DNA from: JAICLK01 sp963742655
Lineage (GTDB): Bacteria > Patescibacteriota > Saccharimonadia > Saccharimonadales > UBA4665
Direction: 5' to 3'
Assembly: GCA_963742655.1 (NCBI GenBank)
Contig: CAVUMM010000005.1
Coordinates: 62,001 to 126,000, forward strand
DNA length: 64,000 nucleotides
The position numbers were made by a program, and so were the translations under genes. A model generated the notes under the pieces. It was not told the DNA's origin and made no database searches. It saw nothing but the letters and a program-made list of their open reading frames with translations. Shown in pieces: positions 28,601 through 37,124 of the stretch; within the stretch, counting starts at the first letter, position 1; each line of letters starts with the position of its first letter.

Positions 28601-31600
28601 GACTATTGCAACCTGGTTGTCTGCCCCCGATTGGGAGGTTAGTACGCCACCGGCCAGCGTTAAGTTATGACCCGATGTAACCGTTGTGCTGTTTGCCAGG
28701 CTGATTCCGCCAGCACCTTGTATAGTCGTTGTGCCGGCATTGACATTACCTACGATGACGTTAGTAGTAGCACCGGATCCAGCATTACCCACATTAATCG
28801 TTTGCGTTACGCCAGTCGTACCAGTTTGGCCGATGTTGATTGTTTCCGCGATACCGCTGGCACCGACATTTATGCTACTGCCAGAGGTGTCGATGTTAAG
28901 CAGGTTAACCCCACTGGCGTTCTGTACCTGGAAGGCGTTGGTGGAATTGTTGGCTGGTGCGACAAGCACGTTACCGCTGAAGCTGCTTGTGCCGCCAACA
29001 TGCAAGTTGTCCTGAACGTAGGCATTTGAAGAATCACCTGTTGCCTGGGTATCTACTGCTGCATCATCGTAGTACACAGTATTTGTGCTGGATACATTAT
29101 TTCCGATGGCGAAGTTGGTAAAGTTGGTGCTGCCCAACGAGGCAGTGGTGGTGTTAAGCGCGTTGCTCCCCGAGGTCACCAGCGTATTGTCAAGCCAGAC
29201 TTTGAGCGTACTAGCACCGGCACCATTCGGTATGACCTCTGTTTCCAGCTTATGCCAGGTACCCCAGCTTGGGACCGTGGTAGAACATCCGGTGGACCCC
29301 CCGGCATTATAGTTGAAACAAAGGTCACCGCTTGCTTCCATGTCAATGTACAGGTGCGTACCCGAGCCAATACCGGCCGTGCCCAAATCCTCTAGGATAA
29401 CCGGGTTACCTATTGTAGTCGGGGTAGCTACATCAAAGTATGTGCGAGCATATAGCGTCGAGTTGGAGGCAATGGTTGTTTGGGCGTAGCCTCCGTTAGC
29501 TGATGTGACAATCTTTGCCGCGTATTTTCCGCTTCGTGGGTTAGTCGCGTCAGGAGTAATCGTGCCGCTGCCGCCAGTGCCGCTCCAGACGTTGAAATTA
29601 CCTGATTCGAAGCCATCGCTGAAGATCCGTCCTGCACCGCTCAAATTGACTGCGTTGCCAACGCTTAAGTCTGACTGGATTGCAGCATTACCGCCAACAG
29701 TCAGATTGCCGCCTGCGGTCAAACCCTGTGCGAAGTTACCCTGGCCTTGCACCTGCAGCGTACCCACGGCCGTAATGTCACCAGCAGTAATGCTGCCGCC
29801 GGTGCTGCCGTCACCCTGCTGGCCACCGTTGGCAGTGTTTTGGCCGGCCAGGCCGACGAGGTCGAGCGAGCCGCCAATCTGGACGCGCTCGGTTGAAGCA
29901 TAGTAGACATTATTGGTGTTGCCGACAGCATCGTTTCCGGCTATCTCGTAAATATATCCGTTGTAAACCGTACTGGTGGCAGCCCATCGAGGTTCGGCGG
30001 CAGTAGCAGGCACACCGATAGCGTTAGTTGCGGTCGACCAGGAACCACTAGTGACAGAACCGTTGGCGTTGAGCTTGCCATAGTAGACAGTAGAAACGGC
30101 CGTGCCATTGCTCTGGGCACTCGAACTGCCCAAGTAGTACAGGTAGCCATTGGCAACCACCGCAGAACCCCAATACGGAGTGGTCGCAGGCAGGGTCGTG
30201 GCGTTGGTCGTAAAGCTGCCGATTGAGCCGTCGCTATTAAGCGTCGCGTAGGACACGTTATTGGTGCTGCCCGCTACAACGTATAGGAATCCGTTCGCCA
30301 CGACAGCCGAATTGCCGAGCCGGCCACCACCCGAGATTGCGTTAGTGCTATCGGTCCAGCTGCCAATCGAACCATCGGCGTTAAGTTTCGCGTAGAAAAT
30401 GCGCGAGCTGCTGTTGCCAGCAACGTAGTAGATATAGCCATTGGCAGTTACGGCGCTGCCTCCGCTACGCGTCGTGACGCCCAGGTCTGAGCCATTACCA
30501 AGAGGATTACCGGAAGTATTCCACGTCCCCACCGTGCCATCCGAGTTCAACTTCGCGTAATACACGGTCGACTGGTCTGCGCCGGCACTGCTGTTGCCGC
30601 CCAAAACATATGCGTAGCCGTTGGCAACGGTCGCGCTGGCTTTCCAGAGAAGTTGCGGCAGCTGATTGGCAGCGGAGTTGAAGGCGCCGATTGAGCCGTC
30701 GCTATTGATCTTGGCGTAGTAGACAGTTTTGGAGGCGCCCGCAGCAGAATTACTGGTACTACCGGCAATTTCGTAAAGGTAGCCGTTGGCGACAAAGCTC
30801 GATGCGGCAAACCGGTTGAAAGCCAAGGTGCTCCCCGACAGCGTCCAGTTTTGCAGGTCGCCCGATTCGTTACCGCCGATAATGATGTTGTTGTTGGCCG
30901 TATCAACGGTCAGCAGGCTTTGGGTGCCTGTAGCATTCTGCACCTGGAAGGCAGTTGCTGAATTGGTAGCGCTCTTCACCACCGTGCCTGAGCTTGCCGA
31001 GTTAGTCGTCAGGTTGATATTGCCCGTGCCGCCGGCAGAAGCGTTTATGCTGCCGTTCGCACCGGTCGTCAGGTTTATGGCAGTGCTGCCAGTACCGCCA
31101 TTGATGGTAGTAGTGCTCGATCCATTTGTCGAGCCAACTGTTACATTATCTACGCCCGTACCTGCTGCGGAGTCACCGATATTGATGGTTTGCGTGTTGC
31201 CGGTGGCTACGGTGGCATGGCCGATGTTGATAGTTTGGCCGACGGTGGACTGGCCGAGGGTAATCGTTCCGGTCTCGCTGGCGCCGCCGATACTCACTGT
31301 GCCGCTCGTCGCGCTCCCTGCAATATTAACCGCTCCGGTCGCCGTGTTGGTTGAGCCGATCGTCAAGGTACTGCCTGTTCCACCGGTAGCGTCTAAGGTC
31401 GCGAGCTCACCGATACCGTCGATATTGAAGTTCGCCCCGGTCTGTTGCACTGGCGTTGAAGTGTTCTGCAGCGCCATCAAGCCGAAGGTGCCGCCGCCGG
31501 TAATATCTGGTAGGTTAATGGTTTCATCTGCCCCAAGGCTATTGAATTGCAGGGTGCCGGTGTGACCGCTCAATAATGTCTGCAACTGCTCGGCACTCTT

Positions 31601-32329
31601 GGCCTGCAGAGCATACGGCACTGCGGTGAGGTGCAGTCTTGGTGACATTTCACCGTCCCAGCTGGGGGAGCCGGTACCGCCGATGTTCATGGTGAGGTAG
31701 AGGTTCTGGTCCCAGTTTATTGTTCCCGGGAGGGATGTGACACTGCCGAGGTCTACGGTCAGATAGCCATTGGCGACATGGACTTTGTCGGCACCGATTC
31801 GAGTTTCAGTCCACAAACAGTCAGTATCACCGGTACAGCTGCCTTGGGAAGAGCCACTTGAAGAAGTGGTGTCATAGAGTTTGAATTCGATATTGTAGTC
31901 GCCGTCTGGTGCTATGGCACCGGAAGCGGTTTCCAGGCGGGCTTGGAAGTTTAGGGTGTTGTTGGGGGTGGCGGAGACGGTTGGAGCATGAATTCCAAGG
32001 ATGTAGGTCAGGGAGAAGCCGAGGGAAATTAGGATAACAACAGCAATAGCCTTCAAGGCGCTTGCCTTTTTCAAGGTATAACGAGCACTACCCTTCACGT
32101 TATGCAAATATCCGAGCACAGCACTAATCATGCCCATCAATCTGCCATTCTGCTTTTGGGTATCTCGGAAGATGCCTTTCAATGCAAGAAAATGATTGAA
32201 GGTAACAGTAGCAGGGCCTCGCAAGCATGAAATCTGCTTGAAGACACTACAAGCCCAGCGCACTAAGCATGAATACAGCTTGAACGCATAAGCCAATACA
32301 GCCGGTTTTAGCGGTGTTGGTTTAAACAT
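25697..32329 (-). CDS. Giant surface fibre B, N-terminal segment (2210 residues)
   Basis: The protein starts MFKPTPLKP, has ~90 basic cytoplasmic residues and a hydrophobic anchor (SALKAIAVVILISLGFSLTY), then SATPNNTLNFQARLE and the FQARL...LTAVPYALQA domain. Modules in order: TIxIG repeats (about 250-480); Kelch-like blades of the form ANGYxYxxGG...YYAKLNSDGSIG (about 493-810); a lyase/LamG-like domain (FSDGFESGNFNVWSG, about 897-1093); repeats; a carbohydrate-binding-like module (about 1283-1456); and a right-handed beta-helix (about 1713-2123). The frame ends in QRNRYRPCHSSHR because of one extra base at 25744; removing it restores QTNEIDIGHATVATG. If repaired through to 17290, gene B would encode ~5,000 residues. 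Surface adhesion is inferred. Confidence 0.85.
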   Translation of the reverse strand: MFKPTPLKPAVLAYAFKLYSCLVRWACSVFKQISCLRGPATVTFNHFLALKGIFRDTQKQNGRLMGMISAVLGYLHNVKGSARYTLKKASALKAIAVVILISLGFSLTYILGIHAPTVSATPNNTLNFQARLETASGAIAPDGDYNIEFKLYDTTSSSGSSQGSCTGDTDCLWTETRIGADKVHVANGYLTVDLGSVTSLPGTINWDQNLYLTMNIGGTGSPSWDGEMSPRLHLTAVPYALQAKSAEQLQTLLSGHTGTLQFNSLGADETINLPDITGGGTFGLMALQNTSTPVQQTGANFNIDGIGELATLDATGGTGSTLTIGSTNTATGAVNIAGSATSGTVSIGGASETGTITLGQSTVGQTINIGHATVATGNTQTINIGDSAAGTGVDNVTVGSTNGSSTTTINGGTGSTAINLTTGANGSINASAGGTGNINLTTNSASSGTVVKSATNSATAFQVQNATGTQSLLTVDTANNNIIIGGNESGDLQNWTLSGSTLAFNRFAASSFVANGYLYEIAGSTSNSAAGASKTVYYAKINSDGSIGAFNSAANQLPQLLWKASATVANGYAYVLGGNSSAGADQSTVYYAKLNSDGTVGTWNTSGNPLGNGSDLGVTTRSGGSAVTANGYIYYVAGNSSSRIFYAKLNADGSIGSWTDSTNAISGGGRLGNSAVVANGFLYVVAGSTNNVSYATLNSDGSIGSFTTNATTLPATTPYWGSAVVANGYLYYLGSSSAQSNGTAVSTVYYGKLNANGSVTSGSWSTATNAIGVPATAAEPRWAATSTVYNGYIYEIAGNDAVGNTNNVYYASTERVQIGGSLDLVGLAGQNTANGGQQGDGSTGGSITAGDITAVGTLQVQGQGNFAQGLTAGGNLTVGGNAAIQSDLSVGNAVNLSGAGRIFSDGFESGNFNVWSGTGGSGTITPDATNPRSGKYAAKIVTSANGGYAQTTIASNSTLYARTYFDVATPTTIGNPVILEDLGTAGIGSGTHLYIDMEASGDLCFNYNAGGSTGCSTTVPSWGTWHKLETEVIPNGAGASTLKVWLDNTLVTSGSNALNTTTASLGSTNFTNFAIGNNVSSTNTVYYDDAAVDTQATGDSSNAYVQDNLHVGGTSSFSGNVLVAPANNSTNAFQVQNASGVNLLNIDTSGSSINVGASGIAETINIGQTGTTGVTQTINVGNAGSGATTNVIVGNVNAGTTTIQGAGGISLANSTTVTSGHNLTLAGGVLTSQSGADNQVAIVAKGHSATQTGDLFDAQNSNGTTLYGISSAGNQEAAGYYDNGVGGIGPFGNLLLCSEQFDNTSCGSSPWSTTTLNVTANGATSPDGQTTADQIHDTSSGGFISQNYTSAGNNTYTFSVWLKTAASTQSVDLHLDSNGTPATLSSNITVGTQWRRFSISQTFTSGVTTVTPKIYPGTSGGSDTQTVYAWGAQLVQSNVPQVYVRTTGAAVAASTGVVSNGGEFISSISTADVPLVIQAAPTQSSTLFQLQSSTGANLASIDAGSKELIGTLDALTSGGTLAIGSTNTGTGAVNIAAGATTGTVAIGGASQTNTITLGQSTAGQTINIGAAQVAIGNTQNIHIGDSATGTGKDVIAIGNTNGASSISLQAGTAGATLNATAGNLTLSTTTSGTLAVTSAGALNLTGAANSTWTVGSGNTLGITSSNFNVSTTGVETLGTASSAGSLVLQDGSGHTVTFQSGGAQANSPVLSLPSSVAATDTFCLQTKANCSAGASSKSVTEIVAMSSTSTCSTPSSVASSDTAGADYVATGCTAESAINSAISALPANGGVVYLEDGTYIISSAITLPSNVTLEGAGGNTILELKNGLNTAVDMLYSSTTISKTFIKDMTLDGNSSQQSSGAMYGMYLEANATAGVTVDHVTVQNFRTDGILTWFGNITIENTTSSGNGNDGFDIGGSNSSITDSIAASNTSRGFYDVGSRNSYTGDQAISNGNCGFYVSGTNDTIGDSQAYNNTGHGIATVGNVAVTGSSSYGNTLDGINIDGSGTASGNIVYNNSQYGIDVQFSANATVTGNQIYNNAQYGIGVFGSSYDTISNNAITLKTSIAYDGIYITTSDHSTVTGNNIAGASGDSGYAIDITGTSTSDTFLAGNTYAGTGASTIHDGDTTTVYGSQVTNSTGSLLQQATGITQTVGTGNYVLNGAVGSTYAIGAATTTGTIAIGGGSQTGTLTLGQSTANQRNRYRPCHSSHR
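27081..27507 (-). repeat. Beta-helix entry cassette, copy 2
   Basis: This is the partner of 25178-25604. Identity ends abruptly on both sides (at GTACCGGCTTG on the left-gene side and at GTGCTGGTGG on the other), as expected from duplication or gene conversion of a block. Confidence 0.85.
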
Positions 32330-32471
32330 TTAGTTGTTGGTGTGTTTTTTGTGAGCCACTGTTTATGTGACCCCCAGGTGTTTATTGTTTTTTTACACGG
32401 ACACATAGAAGCGTACAAAACCCCTACCCATCCGTAAGCTCTATTATCCCTGAACCATTAGCGGTAAACAA
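32330..32471 (-). promoter_or_regulatory. Promoter and structured 5-prime leader of giant B
   Basis: On the minus strand, -35 TTGTTT (32471-32466), 17 bp, -10 GATAAT (32448-32443) put the start near 32436 and give a leader of ~107 nt. Hairpin 1 begins ACGGAT and ends GTCCGT with a G-U-containing inner helix (GGGGT/GCTTC). Hairpin 2 at 32371-32351 pairs GTCAC with GTGGC around ATAAACA. No Shine-Dalgarno sequence precedes the ATG. Confidence 0.7.
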
Positions 32472-32718
32472 CGGAATACCAGTGCTAAAATCATGGGTAA
32501 AATTGTGCCGAAATCGTCCTAAAATCGATCGCATATCGTTGTGATAAAAATAACGGACAATCCAGCACTCTACGATTCCTTGGAATTAACTCGAAAAAAG
32601 CGACTATAACAGATATACAGCATTGTTTTTAGCACAATGCCAGCAAAGATATGTATCACCTTATCCACAAGCGGTTTCTCGAATTCGTGCCAAGGCGCCG
32701 AAAAATACCGGTAATGAA

Positions 32719-35700
32719 TCAGCTTTTTTGCAGCGAGATAGTGAGCGGCGCGTCGTCAACCGCAACGGCAGATTCGAATTCAAACGTCTGGTCCAAAGCC
32801 ATTTCTTTCGCCAGCGTTTCGGCCATAATAGTATCCGCGTGCTCTTCGATAGCCCTGCGCAGGTCGTCATCGGTGCTGGATAGGCTTAGGAGAATCCTGT
32901 CATCTACGTTCAGCCCGGCTTTTTTGCGCTCGTTCTGAACGTGACGAATTACTTCACGTACCAGGCCTTCACGTTTCAACGCCGGCGTAAGTTTAGTGTC
33001 CAGGTTTACCGTCAAAGCAGACTTGCCCGGATTAATTTCGATATTTTTGACATTCAGCTCTTCGAGCAATATGCCTGCATAGATCTCTGACTGCGGTTCG
33101 TCATCGGCCAGAAACTCAAGTTTTGCCCCGCTTAAGCTGACTTTGCTCAGCGGCTGACGTATTTTCAATCTCGCTTCAGCGCGCAGGCTTAAACCTTGGT
33201 TGATGGCATCACGAAGTATTTTCATCTTTTCAATGACCAGCTCGTCTATGTGGCCTGATGCCGGCCAATCGCGCAGGTGTACACTTTCACCCAGTTCTCT
33301 GCCTGTAAGCTTCTGGAATAATTCCTCGGCCAGGAACGGGGTGAATGGCGCCAGCACGTGTGATAGCTGAACCAGGACGTAGTGAAGCGTTTTGTACGCC
33401 GCCTGTTTATCGGAATCATCGCCGCTTTTCCAGAATCGCCGCCGCGATCGGCGAACATACCAGTTTGATGCATCCTCAATAAATGGCAAGATGGGCGCGA
33501 CGGCGTTCGGTATGTCATAGCCTTTCATGTGCGATTCCACGTCATGTATCAATTGGTGTAACCTGGAAACAATCCACTGGTCAATCGGATTGGTCAATTC
33601 GCCGCTCGGATCCTCCAGCAACCCACCCCATTCCCAGCCGTCCACGTCGGCATAGAGCGTGAAGAAGTCGTACATGTTCCAAACCATGTTGAGTTTGCGC
33701 GCCACATCAGCCACGTCTTTGTCGACAAGCGAAAAATCTTCCCCGTTCAAGACCGGCGAAGAAAGTAGTAAATATCTCAACGAATCGGCCGAATATTCAT
33801 CCATCAAAACGTTGGGGTCTGTGTAGTTGCCAAACTGCTTGCTCATCTTGCGCCCATCGTTACCCGCGAGCGTTCCCGTGACCACTACATTGTTGAATGC
33901 ATTTTTGCCAAACAAGCCCACGCTCACTGTGTGCAGGTAGTAAAACCAGGCTCTCACCTGCCCGACATATTCCGCGATAAAATCACCCGGAAAATTCTGT
34001 TCGAACTTCTCGGCTTTCTCGAATGGATAATGAAATTGTGCAAAAGGCATCGAGCCGCTTTCGAACCAGCAGTCCAAAACTTTGTCGATCCGCGTATATT
34101 TTATTCCGTCTATTGTAAATGTGACATCATCAATCCATGGCCTGTGGTAGTCTTCCAGCTCAATACCGGACAACTCCTTGAGCTCTTCGTAGCTTCCGAC
34201 CACTTTGATGTGTTCTTTACCACTTTTGTCCTTGCCTTTCCAGACCGGCATGGCCGTTGCCCAGAACCGGTCGCGGCTCAAGTTCCAGTCCGGCGCGCTT
34301 TCCACCGTCTTGGCAAACCGGCCCCGCTTGATGTGCGGCGGGAACCAATTAACCTGGCCATTTTGTTCAAGCATCTGCTCGCGCTGATTAACTATGTTCA
34401 TGAACCAACTGGGATGCGCCCGGTACATCAGCTTCGTGCCACAACGATGGCAATGCGGATAGCTGTGCGTGATGTAGTCAATTTTCCAGATAACACCACG
34501 CTCGTGCAACGTTTTGGCAATCGGTTTGTTGGCGTCCCAGACATACTCGCCTTTCCACTCGCCACTGCTATAGAAGCCGTTGTCGTCGATATTGCTGACC
34601 GCCGGGAAACCCTTTTCTTTTGCCAGCTCAAAATCTTCTTCACCGTAGGCTGGCGCTAAGTGAACCGCGCCGGTCCCTTCGTCCATACTGACATAGTCGG
34701 CGTGCCAAACTTTGTGCGCATTTTTGCCCCGGTCTTCGAACAGCGGCTCATAGCTCTTGCCCACCAACTCTATGCCCTTGAATATCCGCAGCACTTTGTG
34801 CGGAACGGGTTGGTGCTTTTCGTCGGTCAACGCTTTATCGACCAAAGCTTTTGCCAATATTAACGTCTGGCCATCAACTTCAACTTCGGCGTAGGTCTCT
34901 TTCTCGTTGACGGCTGCAGCGGTGTTGGCGGGTAATGTCCAGGGTGTCGTCGTCCAAACCAACAGGAACGTTTCTGAAGCGGATTTCTGCGTTGCCGTCT
35001 GCGATGCTCCATCACCGTCCCGATTGGACGGCTCAGTCCGCTGCTCGTCGTCGCCTTGCACTCCATCTCCAGATAACGCTCCTGCCCAATCAATGAGCTT
35101 GAGTTTTACGTACACGCTCGGGTCTGTCACGTCTTTGTACGAGTTGTCCATGGCAACTTCAGCTTTGCTGATCGGCGTAGCATCGCGCGTGCAATACAGC
35201 AAAACCTTCTCGCCCTCGTAGATTTTTCCTTCATCGTAAAGCTTTTTGAAGGCCCACCAAACGCTTTCCATATACGGCGCATCCATCGTTCGGTATGCGC
35301 CCTTAAAGTCCACCCAGCGGCCGATACGATCGATCGTGTCCTCCCATAACGAGCCTGTCAGAACCATGTTTTCGCGGCAGGTCGTGATGTATTCCTCCAG
35401 GCTGACTTTGGTGCCGATATCGCGCTTGTCTTTAATCCCGAGCTTTTTCTCTGTAAATACCTCTGCCGGCAATCCATGGCAATCCCAACCCCAAACCCTG
35501 TCAACCCGCTTGCCCTGCATCGTCCAAAAACGCGGCACTGCGTCTTTCACGATAGAGCTAAGTAGCGTGCCGTGGTGCGGAATGCCCGTGATAAATGGCG
35601 GACCGTCGTAAAAAATATATGAGTTGTTTTTGGGCCTAATCTCGAGGGATTTTTGGAAGGTGTTGTTTTTTTTCCATTGTAAAACGAGATCTTTTTCGTA

Positions 35701-35739
35701 TTCGATCGGTTTCCTGCGTGTACCCTGTTTGAATTTCAT
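32719..35739 (-). CDS. ileS: Isoleucyl-tRNA synthetase
   Basis: This class I aminoacyl-tRNA synthetase charges tRNA-Ile. The HIGH-type motif is PHHG (in FITGIPHHGTLLSS) and the KMSKS loop is KMSKQ (GRKMSKQFGNY). TTTPWTLPAN marks the CP1 editing domain, and a CHRCG segment precedes the catalytic C-terminal half. A long C-terminal tail (LSLRAEARLKIRQPLSKVSL) is typical of the eukaryote-like clade. An acidic low-complexity insert of ~35 residues (GDDEQRTEPSNRDGDGAS) precedes the editing motif. Start: the ATG at 35739 is preceded by AAGGAG, 6 nt away; the frame could extend nine codons further but without signal. It is transcribed from its own promoter through a T-box-like leader. About 1006 residues, complete, ending in TGA. 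Confidence 0.95.
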   Translation of the reverse strand: MKFKQGTRRKPIEYEKDLVLQWKKNNTFQKSLEIRPKNNSYIFYDGPPFITGIPHHGTLLSSIVKDAVPRFWTMQGKRVDRVWGWDCHGLPAEVFTEKKLGIKDKRDIGTKVSLEEYITTCRENMVLTGSLWEDTIDRIGRWVDFKGAYRTMDAPYMESVWWAFKKLYDEGKIYEGEKVLLYCTRDATPISKAEVAMDNSYKDVTDPSVYVKLKLIDWAGALSGDGVQGDDEQRTEPSNRDGDGASQTATQKSASETFLLVWTTTPWTLPANTAAAVNEKETYAEVEVDGQTLILAKALVDKALTDEKHQPVPHKVLRIFKGIELVGKSYEPLFEDRGKNAHKVWHADYVSMDEGTGAVHLAPAYGEEDFELAKEKGFPAVSNIDDNGFYSSGEWKGEYVWDANKPIAKTLHERGVIWKIDYITHSYPHCHRCGTKLMYRAHPSWFMNIVNQREQMLEQNGQVNWFPPHIKRGRFAKTVESAPDWNLSRDRFWATAMPVWKGKDKSGKEHIKVVGSYEELKELSGIELEDYHRPWIDDVTFTIDGIKYTRIDKVLDCWFESGSMPFAQFHYPFEKAEKFEQNFPGDFIAEYVGQVRAWFYYLHTVSVGLFGKNAFNNVVVTGTLAGNDGRKMSKQFGNYTDPNVLMDEYSADSLRYLLLSSPVLNGEDFSLVDKDVADVARKLNMVWNMYDFFTLYADVDGWEWGGLLEDPSGELTNPIDQWIVSRLHQLIHDVESHMKGYDIPNAVAPILPFIEDASNWYVRRSRRRFWKSGDDSDKQAAYKTLHYVLVQLSHVLAPFTPFLAEELFQKLTGRELGESVHLRDWPASGHIDELVIEKMKILRDAINQGLSLRAEARLKIRQPLSKVSLSGAKLEFLADDEPQSEIYAGILLEELNVKNIEINPGKSALTVNLDTKLTPALKREGLVREVIRHVQNERKKAGLNVDDRILLSLSSTDDDLRRAIEEHADTIMAETLAKEMALDQTFEFESAVAVDDAPLTISLQKS

Positions 35740-35744
35740 GTTTG

Positions 35745-35962
35745 CTCCTTGAATAAATAAAATCACCTTAGGTTTTCGGATCCGACAGTTGCCGGAGGTA
35801 CCATCCGATTTCCCTTTAGGTGATCCTAAAAAGCACTCGTTTGCTGCTATATCGGGCTTACCCGTCGGGGTCTATTAAGCTTTTGCCGTTCTTCCCGCTG
35901 CGTTCGTGGTTGATAGCCACTAACCCTTATTTCCTTGGGGTGCATTAACTATATCGCAGCTA
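35745..35962 (-). promoter_or_regulatory. Probable isoleucine T-box riboswitch leader of ileS
   Basis: The transcript starts near 35959 with GCTGCG, which pairs with CGCAGC (35902-35897). Inside is a small hairpin GUGG-CUAUCAA-CCAC (35920-35906) whose loop shows AUC, an isoleucine codon, followed by A, as in an ultrashort Stem I. Further down, GGAUGGUACC contains UGGU (35803-35800), complementary to the ACCA end of tRNA-Ile. A 7-bp helix ATCACCT/AGGTGAT (35824-35818 with 35768-35762) followed by T-rich sequence lies just before the AAGGAG. ACCTCC beside the T-box could also mask AAGGAG, suggesting translational control. The parts fit known T-box logic; overall fold is not verified. Confidence 0.65.
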
Positions 35963-35964
35963 TA

Positions 35965-35993
35965 ACTATACCTGATTTACAGTTCATAGGCAA
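35965..35993 (-). promoter_or_regulatory. ileS promoter
   Basis: On the minus strand TTGCCT (35993-35988), a 17-bp spacer and TATAGT (35970-35965) form a sigma-70-type promoter whose start point would fall at the first base pair of the T-box Stem I. Confidence 0.7.
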
Positions 35994-36003
35994 GACAGGC
36001 GTT

Positions 36004-36279
36004 TCATCGCGCATAGACATAGCCGGCCACTTCGTCCATCAGCGGCAATGATACGCCAACCCAAGCTTTGATCAGACTTCCGTCATCGGCTAATGCTAAT
36101 ATGGCCGGATGCTCCATGACATCATACAGGCTCGCCGTCGCGCTGCCGTCACGGCTATCGATATCGACGACCGACATCCTGTCTGCGTCGGCTTCATGCT
36201 GGTACCTGAAATCCCTGATAAAGCTCTCCACAGTCCTACTATTTTCTGAATTAGGCCGATACAGCACGAGCAGTTTCAT
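36004..36279 (-). CDS. Thioredoxin-fold-like small protein without a CxxC motif
   Basis: This 91-residue protein begins MKLLVLYRPNSENSR, where thioredoxins or glutaredoxins have their CxxC, and continues with a helix, VVDIDSRDG and MEHPAILALADDG, where HP would be the cis-proline. SLIKAWVG resembles the last strand-turn of the fold. Both redox cysteines are replaced (N-S-E-N), so it is not an ordinary disulfide enzyme. The -10 box TATTGT (36292-36287) is 7 nt before the ATG, so the mRNA may be leaderless. Family assignment is by eye and moderate. Confidence 0.5.
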   Translation of the reverse strand: MKLLVLYRPNSENSRTVESFIRDFRYQHEADADRMSVVDIDSRDGSATASLYDVMEHPAILALADDGSLIKAWVGVSLPLMDEVAGYVYAR

Positions 36280-36429
36280 ACTTTTAACAATAGCACGACT
36301 GACCGGCTATTACTAATATACAGATACTATTTTACAGATACGGAATGTCATTTTACGTTGTGCAGAGCACAACCCTCAATTTCTACGCCGACTTGCCAAA
36401 TATCGGCGCAATACGCTAGATTGTAGCTT

Positions 36430-37041
36430 ATGGTTAAGTTGGAGCTGTCCTTAAACATCGGACGCAAACAAAAGTCCGAGACCAAAGCCAGCACTGCTGA
36501 AGACGTACAAACCGCTCCACCCCAACAACAGGTAAAGCGTAAGCTTGGCAAAAAGAAATTTGTCCTGATATTAGCCATCTTATCTTTGATCCTGCTTGCA
36601 GGCAGTGGCTTTGCATATTGGAGATTTATCATATGGAAACCGGCAGTCGTTAACCCGTTTACCGCGAAAATTATGGCATCGGTTCAGTTTCCGCTGTATT
36701 ACCCCACCAAACTACCGGAGGGTTATCGTGTAGATACGAAGTCTGTAACCGTACCGCAACAAGGTGTAGTCGTCTTCAATATAATAGGTCCGCATGGCGC
36801 AACGCTCTACATGAGCGAGGAAGCCCGGCCCCAGTCTTTTGATCTGGGCGGTTTCTATAACAATCTGCAAGATTTAAAAGAAATCGGGATAAGTGACGGC
36901 GCCGTGGCAGTCGGACGCAAAGAGGGCCAGGAAATAGCCAGCCGCGCCAACAGTAAAACATGGATACTCAGCAACACTACCGCGCACATACCTCCAGACC
37001 AACTTACAGGTATGATGAAGAGTTTGACATTGAGTTATTGA
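36430..37041 (+). CDS. Single-pass membrane protein, paralogue 3, convergent with giant C
   Basis: This 203-residue protein has a charged N-terminus with KRKLGKKKF, one membrane helix (about 40-62, FVLILAILSLILLAGSGFAYW) and an extracytoplasmic domain: LPEGYRVDTKSVTVPQQGVVVF, GATLYMSEEARPQSF and WILSNTTAHIPPDQLTGMMKSL. It aligns by eye with 16651-17259 and 13284-14282. The gene ends 84 bp from the stop of giant C, tail to tail. The promoter TTGCCA-18 bp-TAGATT ends 7 nt before the ATG, so the message is probably leaderless. Function unknown; position suggests a link to the giant surface proteins. Confidence 0.75.
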   Translation: MVKLELSLNIGRKQKSETKASTAEDVQTAPPQQQVKRKLGKKKFVLILAILSLILLAGSGFAYWRFIIWKPAVVNPFTAKIMASVQFPLYYPTKLPEGYRVDTKSVTVPQQGVVVFNIIGPHGATLYMSEEARPQSFDLGGFYNNLQDLKEIGISDGAVAVGRKEGQEIASRANSKTWILSNTTAHIPPDQLTGMMKSLTLSY

Positions 37042-37124
37042 GTATAGGATTTGTCAGAATCGCTCGACTAAATTTCGCACAGCTCTAGATTAAAAACCCT
37101 GCTTCCCTTTATTGCAAGTGAGTA

